Source of the DNA: Paucibacter aquatile
GTDB lineage: Bacteria > Pseudomonadota > Gammaproteobacteria > Burkholderiales > Burkholderiaceae_C
Assembly (NCBI RefSeq): GCF_002885975.1
Contig: NZ_POSP01000003.1
Span: 1,364,001 to 1,428,000, forward strand
Length of the DNA: 64,000 bases
Direction of reading: 5' to 3'
A model generated the notes under the pieces. It saw nothing but the letters and a program-made list of their open reading frames with translations. It was not told the DNA's origin and made no database searches. Made by a program: the position numbers and the translations under genes. Of the stretch, positions 51,501-60,311 are shown piece after piece (the first letter of the stretch is position 1; every line of letters starts with the position of its first letter).

Positions 51501-53368
51501 ACACCAAGACCATTTCCCTTCGCCAGGCCACGCCGGCCGATTGGCCCGCCGTGGCCGCGCTCTTGCGCAGCCATCAACTGCCCATCGATGGCGCACAGGA
51601 CCATTTGTCAACATTCGTGCTGGCCCTGTCCCAAGGCGAACTGCTGGGCTGTGCGGGCGCCGATGTCTATGGCGAGCACGCGCTGCTGCGCTCTGTGGCG
51701 GTAGCGCCCGGCCAGCAAAAGCAGGGGCTGGGCCGCGCCATGCTGAGCCTGCTGATCGACGAGGCGCGCCGCCGCAATCTCAGCCGCCTCTTTGTGCTGA
51801 CACTGACGGCGCGCGAGTACTTCAGTGCCCTGGGCTTCCAGGCAGCGTCCATCCAAGAGGCGCCGGACGCGCTCAAGGCCTCGGCGCTGCTGCAAGGCGC
51901 TTGCCCTGCCGAGGCCCACTTCATGTCACTCAGCCTGCTGGCCGCCGAAGCGACAGCGGCCGAGGACTTGCCGATTGCCGTGCTCGGCGCCGGCCCGGTC
52001 GGCCTGGCCGCGGTCGCCAAGCTGATCGCGCGTGGCCTGCCTTTTGTGGCACTGGAAGCGGCGCCGCAAGTTGGCGCCCATTTGCTGGACTACGGACATG
52101 TGCGCCTGTTCTCTTCCTGGCGCTACAACCTCGATGCCGACATGGCCCGCCAGTTGGCAGCCACAGGCTGGCAGCCTCCGGATGCCGAGGCCCTGCCGCT
52201 GGCGGCCGAGGTGGTAGAGCAGGTGCTGCAGCCGTTTGCTGAACTGCCGGCTGTGGCACCAGGCCTGATGCTCAACACCCGCGTGCGGGCCATCAGTCGC
52301 GCCGGCTTTGACAAGGTCAAGAGTGCCGGCCGCGCCCAGGCGCCGTTCATCATCCGCGCCGAACAGAAGGGTCGTGTGATTGAGCTGCGCGCGCGGGCGG
52401 TCATCGATGCCACGGGCACCTGGGGCCAACCCAACCCACTGGGCGCCAGTGGCTTGCCCGCCTTGGGCGAGGCCGAGGCAGCGGCGCAAGTCTTCTACGG
52501 CATTCCCGATATCTTGGGTCGGGAACGAGCGCGTTATGCCGGCCGCAAAACCCTGGTGGTCGGGGCTGGCCATTCGGCGGCCAATGCCCTGCTCGCCCTG
52601 GCCGAGTTGGCGCAGCAGGAGCCGGGAACACGCCTGGCCTGGGCGGTGCGCTCGCCGGTCCTGAAACGGGTGTTTGGCGGCGGCGATGCAGACGCCTTGC
52701 CCGCGCGCGGCCAGCTGGGCCAAGCCTTGCGTTCCCTGCAGTCCAGCGGCGCCATGGAGTTCATCGCTGGACTGCGCATCAACGAGCTGCGCCGGGTGGG
52801 GCATCAGCTCAGCGTGCTCGGCCAGGGCGCGAACGGCGAGCCCCTGCAGTTCGACGGCATCGACGAGATCATCTGCGCCACCGGGCAGCGCCCGGATCTG
52901 AGCCTCAGCAGCGAGTTGCGCGTGAAGCTCGACCCCTGGCTGGAATCCACCGAGGCCCTGGGCCCGTTGATCGACCCGAATCTGCACAGCTGCGGTACGG
53001 TGCGCCCGCATGGTCACCGCGAACTGGCCCATCCCGAGCCAGGCCTCTACACCGTCGGGGTGAAGAGCTATGGCCGGGCGCCCACCTTCTTGATGGCGAC
53101 CGGCTTCGAGCAAGCACGCTCGGTGGTGGCGGCGCTGGCGGGCGACCTGGCGGCCGCCGATCGGGTGGAACTGGATCTGCCCGAAACCGGGGTCTGCAGC
53201 AGCGAGTCCTTTGAGGCGCCGGGCTCGCCAGCGCCGGCTGCAGCGGAAGCAGTAGCAGCAGCGGCAGCGGCAGGAGGGTCCTGCTGCGGCCCGAGGCCCG
53301 TGACCCAGGCCGCGGCTTCAGCGCCCGCGCGCTCCTGCAGCCCCAAACAGACCAGCTGCTGTGGCTGA
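51491..53368 (+). CDS. ArsN2-like acetyltransferase fused to flavin monooxygenase with Cys-rich tail
   Basis: A 625-residue two-domain protein. Residues 1-150 are a GNAT acetyltransferase most like ArsN2 of arsenic-resistance loci (DHLSTFVLALSQGELLGCAGADVYGEHALLRSVAVAP, acetyl-CoA loop QQKQGLGR, REYFSALGF). Residues 160-560 are a flavoprotein of the FMO/ArsO-like type: FAD site VLGAGPVGLAA (166-171 GAGPVG), NADPH site VVGAGHSAANALLAL (358-363), ATG-type motif DATGTWGQPN. An Ala-rich linker leads to a tail with CCG, SCS and SCCG (Cys598, 599, 616, 623, 624), likely to bind a soft metal or metalloid. It overlaps both neighbouring genes, so the three are coupled. Confidence 0.85.
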   Translation: MSLNTKTISLRQATPADWPAVAALLRSHQLPIDGAQDHLSTFVLALSQGELLGCAGADVYGEHALLRSVAVAPGQQKQGLGRAMLSLLIDEARRRNLSRLFVLTLTAREYFSALGFQAASIQEAPDALKASALLQGACPAEAHFMSLSLLAAEATAAEDLPIAVLGAGPVGLAAVAKLIARGLPFVALEAAPQVGAHLLDYGHVRLFSSWRYNLDADMARQLAATGWQPPDAEALPLAAEVVEQVLQPFAELPAVAPGLMLNTRVRAISRAGFDKVKSAGRAQAPFIIRAEQKGRVIELRARAVIDATGTWGQPNPLGASGLPALGEAEAAAQVFYGIPDILGRERARYAGRKTLVVGAGHSAANALLALAELAQQEPGTRLAWAVRSPVLKRVFGGGDADALPARGQLGQALRSLQSSGAMEFIAGLRINELRRVGHQLSVLGQGANGEPLQFDGIDEIICATGQRPDLSLSSELRVKLDPWLESTEALGPLIDPNLHSCGTVRPHGHRELAHPEPGLYTVGVKSYGRAPTFLMATGFEQARSVVAALAGDLAAADRVELDLPETGVCSSESFEAPGSPAPAAAEAVAAAAAAGGSCCGPRPVTQAAASAPARSCSPKQTSCCG

Positions 53369-54596
53369 TCCTGCACGCGCTGTGCCCTGGCAGACCGTCG
53401 CCAATCTGGGGCTGGCCCAAACCGTGGCCTGGGCATCGTCCTACTACCTGCCGGCCATGCTGGCCACGCCCATGGCGGCCGATCTGGGCGTGACCAGCGC
53501 GACCGTGTTCGCGGCCTTCTCTCTAGCCTTGCTCGTCTCCGCCCTGCTGGGCCCCGCCGCCGGCCGAGCCATCGACCGACACGGTGGCCGGCCCGCGCTG
53601 ATGGCCTCTAACCTGGTCTTTGCGCTGGGCCTGTGCGCCATGAGCCAGGCTCAGGGCCAGCTGGGGCTGTTCGCCGCCTGGCTGCTGATGGGCCTGGCCA
53701 TGGGCTCGGGGCTGTATGAGGCAGCCTTTGCCAGCTTGGTTCGCTTGCACGGGCGGGACGCCCGCCAAGCCATCACCGGCATCACCTTGATCGCCGGCTT
53801 TGCCAGCACGGTGGGCTGGCCCTTGACGACGCTGCTGGAGCAGCATGGGGGCTGGCGCGGCGCCTGTCTGGCCTGGGCTGGCTTGCATCTGCTGATTGCA
53901 TTGCCCTTGAACTGGCGCCTGCCGGGCCTGCCGGGCCAGCATCAGCACGCGAGCGCAGATGCCGAAACGACAGCGCCGCAAGCAGACAGCGCACGCGGCC
54001 CGGCGACAAGCGCCAGCGCCACGCAGCAAGCCCGTGCCAGGTGGACCACGGCCTTGCTGGCCTTGGTGTTTGCCATCATGGGTTTTGCGGGCACGGCCAT
54101 GGCGGCCCACCTGCCCCGGCTGCTGCAAGCCCATGGCAGCAGCTTGGCGGCCGCTGTGGCCGTGGGCGCGCTGATCGGGCCGGCCCAGGTCGGCGCGCGC
54201 CTGCTGGAGTACAGCTTGCTGCGCCGCGCCCACCCCTTGTGGGTGGCACGCGTGGCAGCGGCCATGCATCCGATGGGCGCCCTGGCGCTGCTTGCGCTCG
54301 GTCCCCCGGCAGCGCTGTGCTTTGGCCTGCTGCACGGAGCCGGCAACGGCATCCTGACCATTGTCAAAGGCACCTTGCCCCTGGCACTCTTCGGTCCGCA
54401 AGGCTATGGGCAGCGCATGGGTGTGCTGATGGCACCGGCACGGGTGGCGCAGGCGCTGGCGCCCTGGCTGTTCGGCCTTTGCCTGGACCGATTCGAGGCT
54501 GGCAGTCTGTGGCTGTCGGCAAGCCTCGGCGCGCTGGCGGTCGCGGCCCTGATGCTTGTGCCCAAGCCAAGCGCTTCACCGAGCGGAGCGCCTTAA
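53361..54596 (+). CDS. MFS efflux transporter
   Basis: A 411-residue transporter of the major facilitator superfamily with 12 helices in two halves joined by a Gln/Ala/Ser/His-rich cytoplasmic loop (about 190-225). The first half begins TVANLGLAQTVAWASSYYLPAMLATPMAADLG and has GRAIDRHGGRPALMAS, the MFS motif A between helices 2 and 3. The GTG start overlaps the end of the fusion gene by 8 nt; a GTG seven codons later is an alternative. Position as last gene of the operon fits export of the product of the fusion enzyme. Confidence 0.87.
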   Translation: MADPARAVPWQTVANLGLAQTVAWASSYYLPAMLATPMAADLGVTSATVFAAFSLALLVSALLGPAAGRAIDRHGGRPALMASNLVFALGLCAMSQAQGQLGLFAAWLLMGLAMGSGLYEAAFASLVRLHGRDARQAITGITLIAGFASTVGWPLTTLLEQHGGWRGACLAWAGLHLLIALPLNWRLPGLPGQHQHASADAETTAPQADSARGPATSASATQQARARWTTALLALVFAIMGFAGTAMAAHLPRLLQAHGSSLAAAVAVGALIGPAQVGARLLEYSLLRRAHPLWVARVAAAMHPMGALALLALGPPAALCFGLLHGAGNGILTIVKGTLPLALFGPQGYGQRMGVLMAPARVAQALAPWLFGLCLDRFEAGSLWLSASLGALAVAALMLVPKPSASPSGAP

Positions 54597-54636
54597 GCCT
54601 GGCCCAACAAGCTGATGGGCGCAGGTCTGCGCGTGC

Positions 54637-54690
54637 TCAAAGGCCCAGGCACCAGAGCACAGCGGCCATCAATATGCACACCAGGCCGGT
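54637..54690 (-). pseudogene. Possible remnant of the small membrane-protein gene
   Basis: Just after the M48 stop the minus strand reads TGLVCILMAAVLWCLGL then stop. The last 14 residues align with the end of the 123-residue membrane protein (ASMLLALLLWLTGN) with Trp and Gly in the same places. The similarity is short and could be chance. Confidence 0.35.
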
Positions 54691-54734
54691 CTACGAGAGG
54701 GCGGCACCGGCCTGGCCTCGTGCCTGCTCAGGCT

Positions 54735-56633
54735 TCAGCCCCGCTGCACCAGACTCAGCAGATCGCCCTGCACCTTGCGCCGTGCCGGCTCGACATGGCG
54801 GCCCAGCACCATCACGCGCAGGCGGCCCGGCAGCTCGGTGTCGCGCAAGGCATGGAAGAGCCGCTCGGCCAGGGCGTCGGCCGAGTCCTCGCTCCAGCCC
54901 GGCTTGGCCTGCACCCAGAACGTGAAGTGGCGACGCGCGGGTTTGACGTCAAGCTCTTGCTCACCCAACCAGGCGGCCTGCAGCTCGGGCTCGCGCAGCA
55001 GCACGCCGCGCAGCTCACGCAGCTGGTCGGCACTGAGGCGGGGCGCCAGGGTCTGTTCCCAGGGCGGCAGCTCGGCGAAACGCTCCCAGGCGCTGTGCTC
55101 CATGGCCTCGCTCTCGCTGAGGCGCTGGCGCCAGAGGCGCCGCTGTTCGGGCGGCAGCACCTGGTCGCGCGCCTGGGCGGCATCCATCCAATCCTGGGCC
55201 AGGCGCGCCGCGAACCAGGCCTGGTCTTCGTGGTACTGGTAGAGCTGCTCCAGCCAATCGCCCACGCGCAGATCGGCCTTGGGCGCATGACGCAGGGCCA
55301 GGCGGCGCAGGGCCTGGGGGTGGCGCGGCGCCAGGCTCAGGGCGCGCTCCAGCAGTGGAGTCGGGTCTTGATCGCTGAGCGCCTCCATCGCATCGGCCCA
55401 GGCGAGCCATTCTTCGGCGACCAGAGGCTGGCTGCCGGCGCGGGCGCGCTGCTGCAACTCCAGGGCCTGGGCATGCTGCTGGCGCAGGCGTTCGCCATGC
55501 GCGCGCCAATCGGCGCGGTGCTGTTCCCACCAGGCGCCGTCCAAGGCCTGGCCGATGCGCTCGCGCGCCACGCCCAGCAGGCCCAGGGCATGGCCGGCCG
55601 AGGGCTGAGGGGGGCGCGGCAGCGGTGGGCGATCCGGGTCGGGCGCCAGGGCCGCCAGGCGGTCCTTGAGCACCGGATGGGTGTCGTCAAAACTGGCCAG
55701 GCGGCGCAGCTCACGGCGCAGGGCCTCTTGCTGCCAGCCGGGCTCGCTGGCGCGCTGCAAGCTCGTGGGCAGGTTGCTGAAGGGACTGGGCTGCGCCTCG
55801 ACCCGGGCCAGGCGCCAGTGGCGGCGCCAGAACTCCTGCTCGTACCACTGGGCCTTGATGGCGATCTCCAGCAGGGCCTGGCTGGCCACCTCGGAACCGA
55901 AGAGCCGGGCCGAGACCCGATCGGCCTCGTACTCGTCCTCACGCGCCAGCGCAAAGCTGAGCGCATCGAAACGCGGGAAGTACCAGCCGGCAAAGCCACC
56001 CAGCACCCAGCTGACCGGCGAGCCGCCTTCGCGGTAGCGGCGGCTCAGCCGAATCCAGGCCAGGCGCGTGCGGTAGATCCAGGCCGACAGCTTGCCGTGA
56101 TCGCCGCGCAGGTGACCATACTCGTGGGCAATGACGGCGAACAGGCGGCGCGGCTCCAGGGCCGACAGCATGGGCCAACCCAGCAGCAGATGGTTGCGAT
56201 GGTGCAGACCCAGGAACAAGGGCTGCTGGACGATGGCGGCATTGAAATCACCGGTGATCCAGACCCGGTGCAAGGCCGGACCGCCGACTTTGGCGCGGAT
56301 CTTCTCCAGCACACCGAAGAGCTCGGGCGCGTCCGCCGCGGTCAAGACCTGGCCCTCGGGCGCATCGAAGGGCACACGCAGGCCTTGCAAGGCCGCAAAC
56401 AGCAGCCCCAGGCAGGCCAGGCCCACCCACACCATCCAGCCCCCGGGCCGGCCGCCATTCTGAAGATGCCAGGCCAGGCCCAGGACACCGGCCAGACCGA
56501 GCACGGCGCAGAGCAGCACGACGCCGTAGCCCAGCAGGGCAAAGCGCAGCACGCGGCGGCGATAACGCTCAGGTTCATCGCGGCTGGCCTGTTCATTCAG
56601 GCGCAGCAGGTGCACATGGTCGGCCGAATTCAC
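54735..56633 (-). CDS. M48-family metallopeptidase, membrane-bound
   Basis: A 632-residue protein. Two membrane helices (about 31-55 and 65-85) precede the peptidase domain, with zinc motif HEYGH at 170-174 (VIAHEYGHLRGDHG) and a downstream Glu in the helix EDEYEADRVSA, the third ligand. The long C-terminal region (about 330-632) has TPR-like helices (LERALSLAPRHPQALRRLALRHAPKA). It resembles the Ste24/HtpX and BepA-like membrane-protein quality-control peptidases. GTG was chosen since GGAGGGAGAGG precedes it; an earlier ATG lies inside the neighbouring gene's terminator. It ends with EPARRKVQGD..., the part duplicated at 50.6 kb. Confidence 0.88.
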   Translation of the reverse strand: MNSADHVHLLRLNEQASRDEPERYRRRVLRFALLGYGVVLLCAVLGLAGVLGLAWHLQNGGRPGGWMVWVGLACLGLLFAALQGLRVPFDAPEGQVLTAADAPELFGVLEKIRAKVGGPALHRVWITGDFNAAIVQQPLFLGLHHRNHLLLGWPMLSALEPRRLFAVIAHEYGHLRGDHGKLSAWIYRTRLAWIRLSRRYREGGSPVSWVLGGFAGWYFPRFDALSFALAREDEYEADRVSARLFGSEVASQALLEIAIKAQWYEQEFWRRHWRLARVEAQPSPFSNLPTSLQRASEPGWQQEALRRELRRLASFDDTHPVLKDRLAALAPDPDRPPLPRPPQPSAGHALGLLGVARERIGQALDGAWWEQHRADWRAHGERLRQQHAQALELQQRARAGSQPLVAEEWLAWADAMEALSDQDPTPLLERALSLAPRHPQALRRLALRHAPKADLRVGDWLEQLYQYHEDQAWFAARLAQDWMDAAQARDQVLPPEQRRLWRQRLSESEAMEHSAWERFAELPPWEQTLAPRLSADQLRELRGVLLREPELQAAWLGEQELDVKPARRHFTFWVQAKPGWSEDSADALAERLFHALRDTELPGRLRVMVLGRHVEPARRKVQGDLLSLVQRG

Positions 56634-56650
56634 GCCCCTCTCCCTCCACA

Positions 56651-56678
56651 AATGAAAATCGCCCCTTCTTGGGGGCGA
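56651..56678 (-). terminator. Rho-independent terminator of the phosphate-transport operon
   Basis: Read on the minus strand, TCGCCCCC (56678-56671) and GGGGCGA (56665-56659) form a stem with a 5-nt loop and are followed by TTTTCATTTG. It lies after the downstream DUF47 gene and just before the ribosome binding site of the M48 gene. Confidence 0.7.
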
Positions 56679-56794
56679 CGGCATTGTGACGGAATTGGCA
56701 GAACTGGCGAGTGCGTCAGCGCACCCTGCTGGGATTTCAGCTTAGGGGGATGGCGCTGCAACCCGCCGCGGCGCCGCCCTCCCCAAGCACGGCT

Positions 56795-57442
56795 TCAGGC
56801 GTTTTCGATCAGGATCTCTTCGATCGTGCCGGCGGCGCGTTTGCAGGCTTCCATCACGGTTTCGAGCAGCGAGTAGAGCTCGCGCAGCTTGATGGCCCGC
56901 CAGGCGGCGGCGTCATCGCCCTCTTGCTCGAACATGGCCTTGATGGCGCGCTTGCGCAAGGTATCGACCTCATGCTCGATGCGGTCGATCTCCTTGCACA
57001 GATCCAGGGTTTCCTGGCCGCGGGTCTTGTCGGGCAAGGCCAGCACGGCGCGATCCAGGCGCAGGCAGGCATCGGCCACCAGGGCGGCCATGGTGCGGGC
57101 TTCCTGGGTGGTTTCGTTGATCCGGTAGGCGCCGACGGCGTTGCAGACATGCTGCAACTCGTCCAGCACCCGGTCGAGATCCAAGGCCAGCGTGTGCAGC
57201 TGATCGCGGTTGATCGGGGTGGTGAAGCTCTCGTAGAGCAGACGGATCAGATCCTCAAGAATCTTGTCCGCGCTGGTCTCGTACTCATGCACTTCCTCGA
57301 TCAATTCCAGCGTCTGAGCACCGGGCTGGCCCAGGCCCGTGATCAGGCGCAGGGTTGCGTTGCCGCCCGCCACCATGCGGGTGGTGTGCGAAGCCAGCAG
57401 TTCAAAAAAGGCGTTGCGTTTGGGAGTCAGGTGGGCGCTCAT
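56795..57442 (-). CDS. DUF47 (PhoU-like) protein, second copy in the operon
   Basis: A 215-residue helical protein of the DUF47/TIGR00153 family, related to PhoU and paired with PiT transporters. Hallmarks are FFELLASHTTRMVAGGNATLRL, YESFTTPINRDQLHTLALDLDRVLDELQ and IEHEVDTLRKRAIKAMF. It ends with the tail TIEEILIENA, the same as the DUF47 protein on the other side of the transporter. It lies 37 nt after pit. The family is thought to gate or regulate phosphate uptake through PiT. Confidence 0.9.
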   Translation of the reverse strand: MSAHLTPKRNAFFELLASHTTRMVAGGNATLRLITGLGQPGAQTLELIEEVHEYETSADKILEDLIRLLYESFTTPINRDQLHTLALDLDRVLDELQHVCNAVGAYRINETTQEARTMAALVADACLRLDRAVLALPDKTRGQETLDLCKEIDRIEHEVDTLRKRAIKAMFEQEGDDAAAWRAIKLRELYSLLETVMEACKRAAGTIEEILIENA

Positions 57443-57479
57443 TTCAGATTCTCAGTCGGAGTCGGCATGCGGCCAGGCA

Positions 57480-58493
57480 TCACAGGATGCCGCGGCCGAT
57501 GTACCAGAACAGCGCAGCGATCAAGCCCGAGGCTGGAATCGTCAGCACCCAGGCCACCACCAGATTGAAGGTCACCCCCCAGCGCACGGCCTTCACATCC
57601 TGGGCTGCGCCCACGCCGACGATGGCGCCGGTGATGGTGTGGGTGGTGGAGACCGGAATGCCGCCCAGGGTCGCCAGACCCAGGCTGATGGCGCCGCCCA
57701 TGGAGGCGCAGGAGCCGCTGACCGAGTTCAGCTTGGTGATCTTGGTGCCCATGGTCTTGACGATGCGCCAGCCGCCCAGATACGTGCCCCAGGCAATGGC
57801 GATGTAGCAGGCATAGATCACCCAGTTGGGCAAAGTGTGCACATCGGTGGTAGCCGCGCCGGCCGAGATCAAGAGCAGCCAGATGATGCCGATGGTCTTC
57901 TGCGCATCATTGCCACCGTGGCCCAGGCTGTAGGCCGCGGCAGCCACCAACTGGGCGTTCTTGAACCACTTGGAGGCCTGGTGGGGCGATCGGTTTCGAA
58001 ACGCCCAGGCCACCGCCACCATCAGCAAGCCCCCGAGCATGAAGCCCACGAACGGTGAAATGATGATGAAGGCCAGGATCTTGCCAAAGCCGCTCCAGAC
58101 GATGGGCGCGCCCGAACCGGCCTTGATCATGGTGGCGCCAATCAGGCCGCCGACCAGAGCGTGGGACGAGGACGAGGGGATGCCGTAGTACCAGGTGATG
58201 ATGTTCCAGATCAGCGCCCCCATCAGGGCGCCAAAGATCACGTAGTAATCGACAAAACTCGGGTCCACCGTGCCCTTGCCGATGGTGGCCGCCACCTTGA
58301 GCTGGAACACCCAGATGGCCGCAAAGTTGAAAAAGGCCGCAAAGGCCACGGCCTGCTTGGGCGTCAGGGCGCCGGTGGCCACGATAGTCGAAATCGAGTT
58401 CGCGCCATCATGGAAACCATTCATGAAGTCGAATGCCAGGGCCACAAAAATAAGCAGGCCCAGCACCCAGATGCTGATCGTTAGTCCTTCCAT
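57480..58493 (-). CDS. pit: PiT-family inorganic phosphate transporter
   Basis: A 337-residue membrane transporter. It has about ten helices and the two PiT signatures, DFMNGFHDGANSISTIVATGALTP near the N-terminus and GGIPVSTTHTITGAIVGVGAAQDVKAVRWG in the second half, the latter near the expected cation/phosphate site. GAGGA precedes the ATG. It is flanked within 40 nt on each side by DUF47 genes on the same strand, so the three form one operon. Confidence 0.94.
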   Translation of the reverse strand: MEGLTISIWVLGLLIFVALAFDFMNGFHDGANSISTIVATGALTPKQAVAFAAFFNFAAIWVFQLKVAATIGKGTVDPSFVDYYVIFGALMGALIWNIITWYYGIPSSSSHALVGGLIGATMIKAGSGAPIVWSGFGKILAFIIISPFVGFMLGGLLMVAVAWAFRNRSPHQASKWFKNAQLVAAAAYSLGHGGNDAQKTIGIIWLLLISAGAATTDVHTLPNWVIYACYIAIAWGTYLGGWRIVKTMGTKITKLNSVSGSCASMGGAISLGLATLGGIPVSTTHTITGAIVGVGAAQDVKAVRWGVTFNLVVAWVLTIPASGLIAALFWYIGRGIL

Positions 58494-58502
58494 GACATGT
58501 CC

Positions 58503-59141
58503 TCAGGAGTTCTCGATCAGGATTTCTTCAATCGTCTTGGCGGCGTCTTCGCAGCAGTCCAGCACGTCTTCTTGCAGGCCGTAGAACTTGCGCATCTTCA
58601 TGGCGATCCAGGGGCTGCCGCCGGCCTCGAACAGGCGGGTCACCGCGCTGCGCTCGATGCGGTCGCCCTTGGACTCGATCACCTCGATCTGCTTGCACAG
58701 GTCGATGATCTCGGCGGTGCGCTTCTTGTCGCCCAACAGGCTGACGGCCTGGTTCAGACGCAGGCAGGCGTCGGCGCCCAGCGAGGCCATTTCGCGGCCT
58801 TCGACCGTGGAGTCGGTGATGTTGTACATCTCCACCGCCTGGGCCACACGGCGCAGGGCGTTGATGACCTGATCGATCTCGATCGTCAGGGTGTGGATCT
58901 GGTCGCGGTTGATCGGCGTGGTGAAGGACTTGTGCAGCAACTGGATCAAGGCCGCCTTGATCTTGTCGGCGCTCTTCTCGTTCTGATCGACCTCCTGGGC
59001 CAGCGCTGCCACATCTTGGTTGCGCTCACCGAGGCTGTTGACCAGGCGCAACATGGCGTTGGCACCGGCAACCACGCGGTCTGAGTGCGCCGCAAGAAGC
59101 TCATAGAACTCCCTGCGCTGTGGCATCAGGCTACTGAACAT
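58503..59141 (-). CDS. DUF47 (PhoU-like) protein, first gene of the operon
   Basis: A 212-residue DUF47 protein. It is about half identical by eye to the other copy: FYELLAAHSDRVVAGANAMLRL, HKSFTTPINRDQIHTLTIEIDQVINALR, and the end TIEEILIENS. AGGAG lies 8 nt before the ATG, and the gap to pit is 9 nt. It should work with the transporter as the family partner. Confidence 0.92.
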   Translation of the reverse strand: MFSSLMPQRREFYELLAAHSDRVVAGANAMLRLVNSLGERNQDVAALAQEVDQNEKSADKIKAALIQLLHKSFTTPINRDQIHTLTIEIDQVINALRRVAQAVEMYNITDSTVEGREMASLGADACLRLNQAVSLLGDKKRTAEIIDLCKQIEVIESKGDRIERSAVTRLFEAGGSPWIAMKMRKFYGLQEDVLDCCEDAAKTIEEILIENS

Positions 59142-59405
59142 CGAATACTCCTGGGGGACTTGAATGGGGGCCGTGGGCGCCAGAGCATCCCGCCAAAAGC
59201 GGGCGCCTCTCGCCCGCCTTGGGGGTCAGCGGCCGGATTTTGCCCTTGTCAACAAGGGCTAGTGCTGATTTGTGTCACCGTGATGACGACAAACCACATA
59301 TTTTCGCATCCCCGGCCACCCGCCGGCCTCGGGAGCGCACTCAAACCCTCATCCAGGGGTGAAAACAACAGGCAGCCGGCGCCTCGCACCGCCCGACCGA
59401 AAGCG
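59142..59405. other. Promoter region of the phosphate-transport operon
   Basis: No coding frame of merit. The minus strand contains TGTCGTCATCACGGTGACA (about 59272-59290), which has a loose similarity to TGTCA-type Pho-box half sites, but the match is too poor to call. It should carry the operon's promoter. Confidence 0.35.
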
Positions 59406-59434
59406 AAAAAAAAACCGCCTTCACGTGAAGGCGG
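59406..59434 (-). terminator. Rho-independent terminator of the HDOD gene
   Basis: A perfect 20-nt palindrome, CCGCCTTCACGTGAAGGCGG (59415-59434), is followed on the minus strand by nine T. It lies 35 nt after the HDOD stop. Confidence 0.85.
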
Positions 59435-59468
59435 CCGGCTTGGAGGGCGCGGGGCGGGTCAGGTCTTG

Positions 59469-60311
59469 CTAGCTGAGCAGTTGCTCGACATCGCTGGTCA
59501 CATCGCCCGCGGCCGTGATCTTGGCCTCCAGGAAGGCCAGGTCCAGGTGCAGGTGCTCGACCAGTTCGGGCACCGCCACCAGCAGGGACTGGCTGGGGTT
59601 GTCATGGTGCTCGGCCGCGTCGGCCAGCACCTCGGCCAGATGCAGCACGGCCGCCATCAGCGAAAAGGGGCGGATCTCCATCGGCGTGTCGGCGTCCTTG
59701 AAGGCCTCGACCATGGGCGCCGGGAAATGCCAGTGCGCGGCCAGGCAGGCGGTGACGTCAGCATGGGTGCAGCCAAAGCGGTGCATCTCCAGCGAGAAGC
59801 GGCTGCCCGGCTCGGCCGCATGGGCCTCGACATCGGCCACCAGCTCGGGGTCGCGCAGCGCCATCAAGAGCTGGCCGGTGCGCAGCATCAGGCCCGACAG
59901 ATAAGCCGTGTCGGCATCGAGCTGCAGCATGCGGCTGAGGATGCGCGAGTAGGCCGCGGTGGCAATGCTGTGGCGCCAGAACAGGGTGCGGTCCAGGCCA
60001 GGGATGACCGGGAAGGCGCTGGAGAGGCAGGCGGCCAGCGAGAGATTGCGCAAGGTCTCCATGCCCAGCGCAGCGGCCGCGTCGTTGAGGCTGGAGATCT
60101 GGTGCGAGGGGCTGTAGCGCGCCGAGTTGGCCAGGCGCAGGACCTTGGCCGCCAGGGCGGCGTCCTTGCCGATCAGATCGGCAACGGCACCGAGGCTGAT
60201 GTTCTCGTCGTCAAAGCTGCGAATCAAGCGGCTGGCCACCTCGGGCATGGTGGGCAGGGCATTGTTCTTCTCGAAGAATTTTTCGGCGGCTGCCATGGCT
60301 GCTGCGGTCAC
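59469..60311 (-). CDS. HDOD-domain protein
   Basis: A 280-residue protein consisting of one HDOD domain (about 15-215: LPTMPEVASRLIRSFDDENISLGAVADLIGKDAALAAKVLRLANSA, AAAALGMETLRNLSLAACL) with a short C-terminal tail. HDOD proteins lack the HD catalytic residues and act as signalling adaptors, often with c-di-GMP or chemotaxis systems. GTG was chosen because GGAGAG precedes it at 6 nt; an ATG five codons later is possible. No partner is adjacent, but three c-di-GMP proteins lie in the window. Confidence 0.86.
   Translation of the reverse strand: MTAAAMAAAEKFFEKNNALPTMPEVASRLIRSFDDENISLGAVADLIGKDAALAAKVLRLANSARYSPSHQISSLNDAAAALGMETLRNLSLAACLSSAFPVIPGLDRTLFWRHSIATAAYSRILSRMLQLDADTAYLSGLMLRTGQLLMALRDPELVADVEAHAAEPGSRFSLEMHRFGCTHADVTACLAAHWHFPAPMVEAFKDADTPMEIRPFSLMAAVLHLAEVLADAAEHHDNPSQSLLVAVPELVEHLHLDLAFLEAKITAAGDVTSDVEQLLS

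Noticed and set aside
50600..54800. Integrase-type genomic island or transposon carrying the MarR operon
   Set aside because: Only the duplicated gene end is seen. No integrase, transposase or terminal inverted repeat is present, so the mechanism is left open.
59272..59290. Pho box upstream of the phosphate-transport operon
   Set aside because: Only a loose match to TGTCA-type half sites with wrong spacing.
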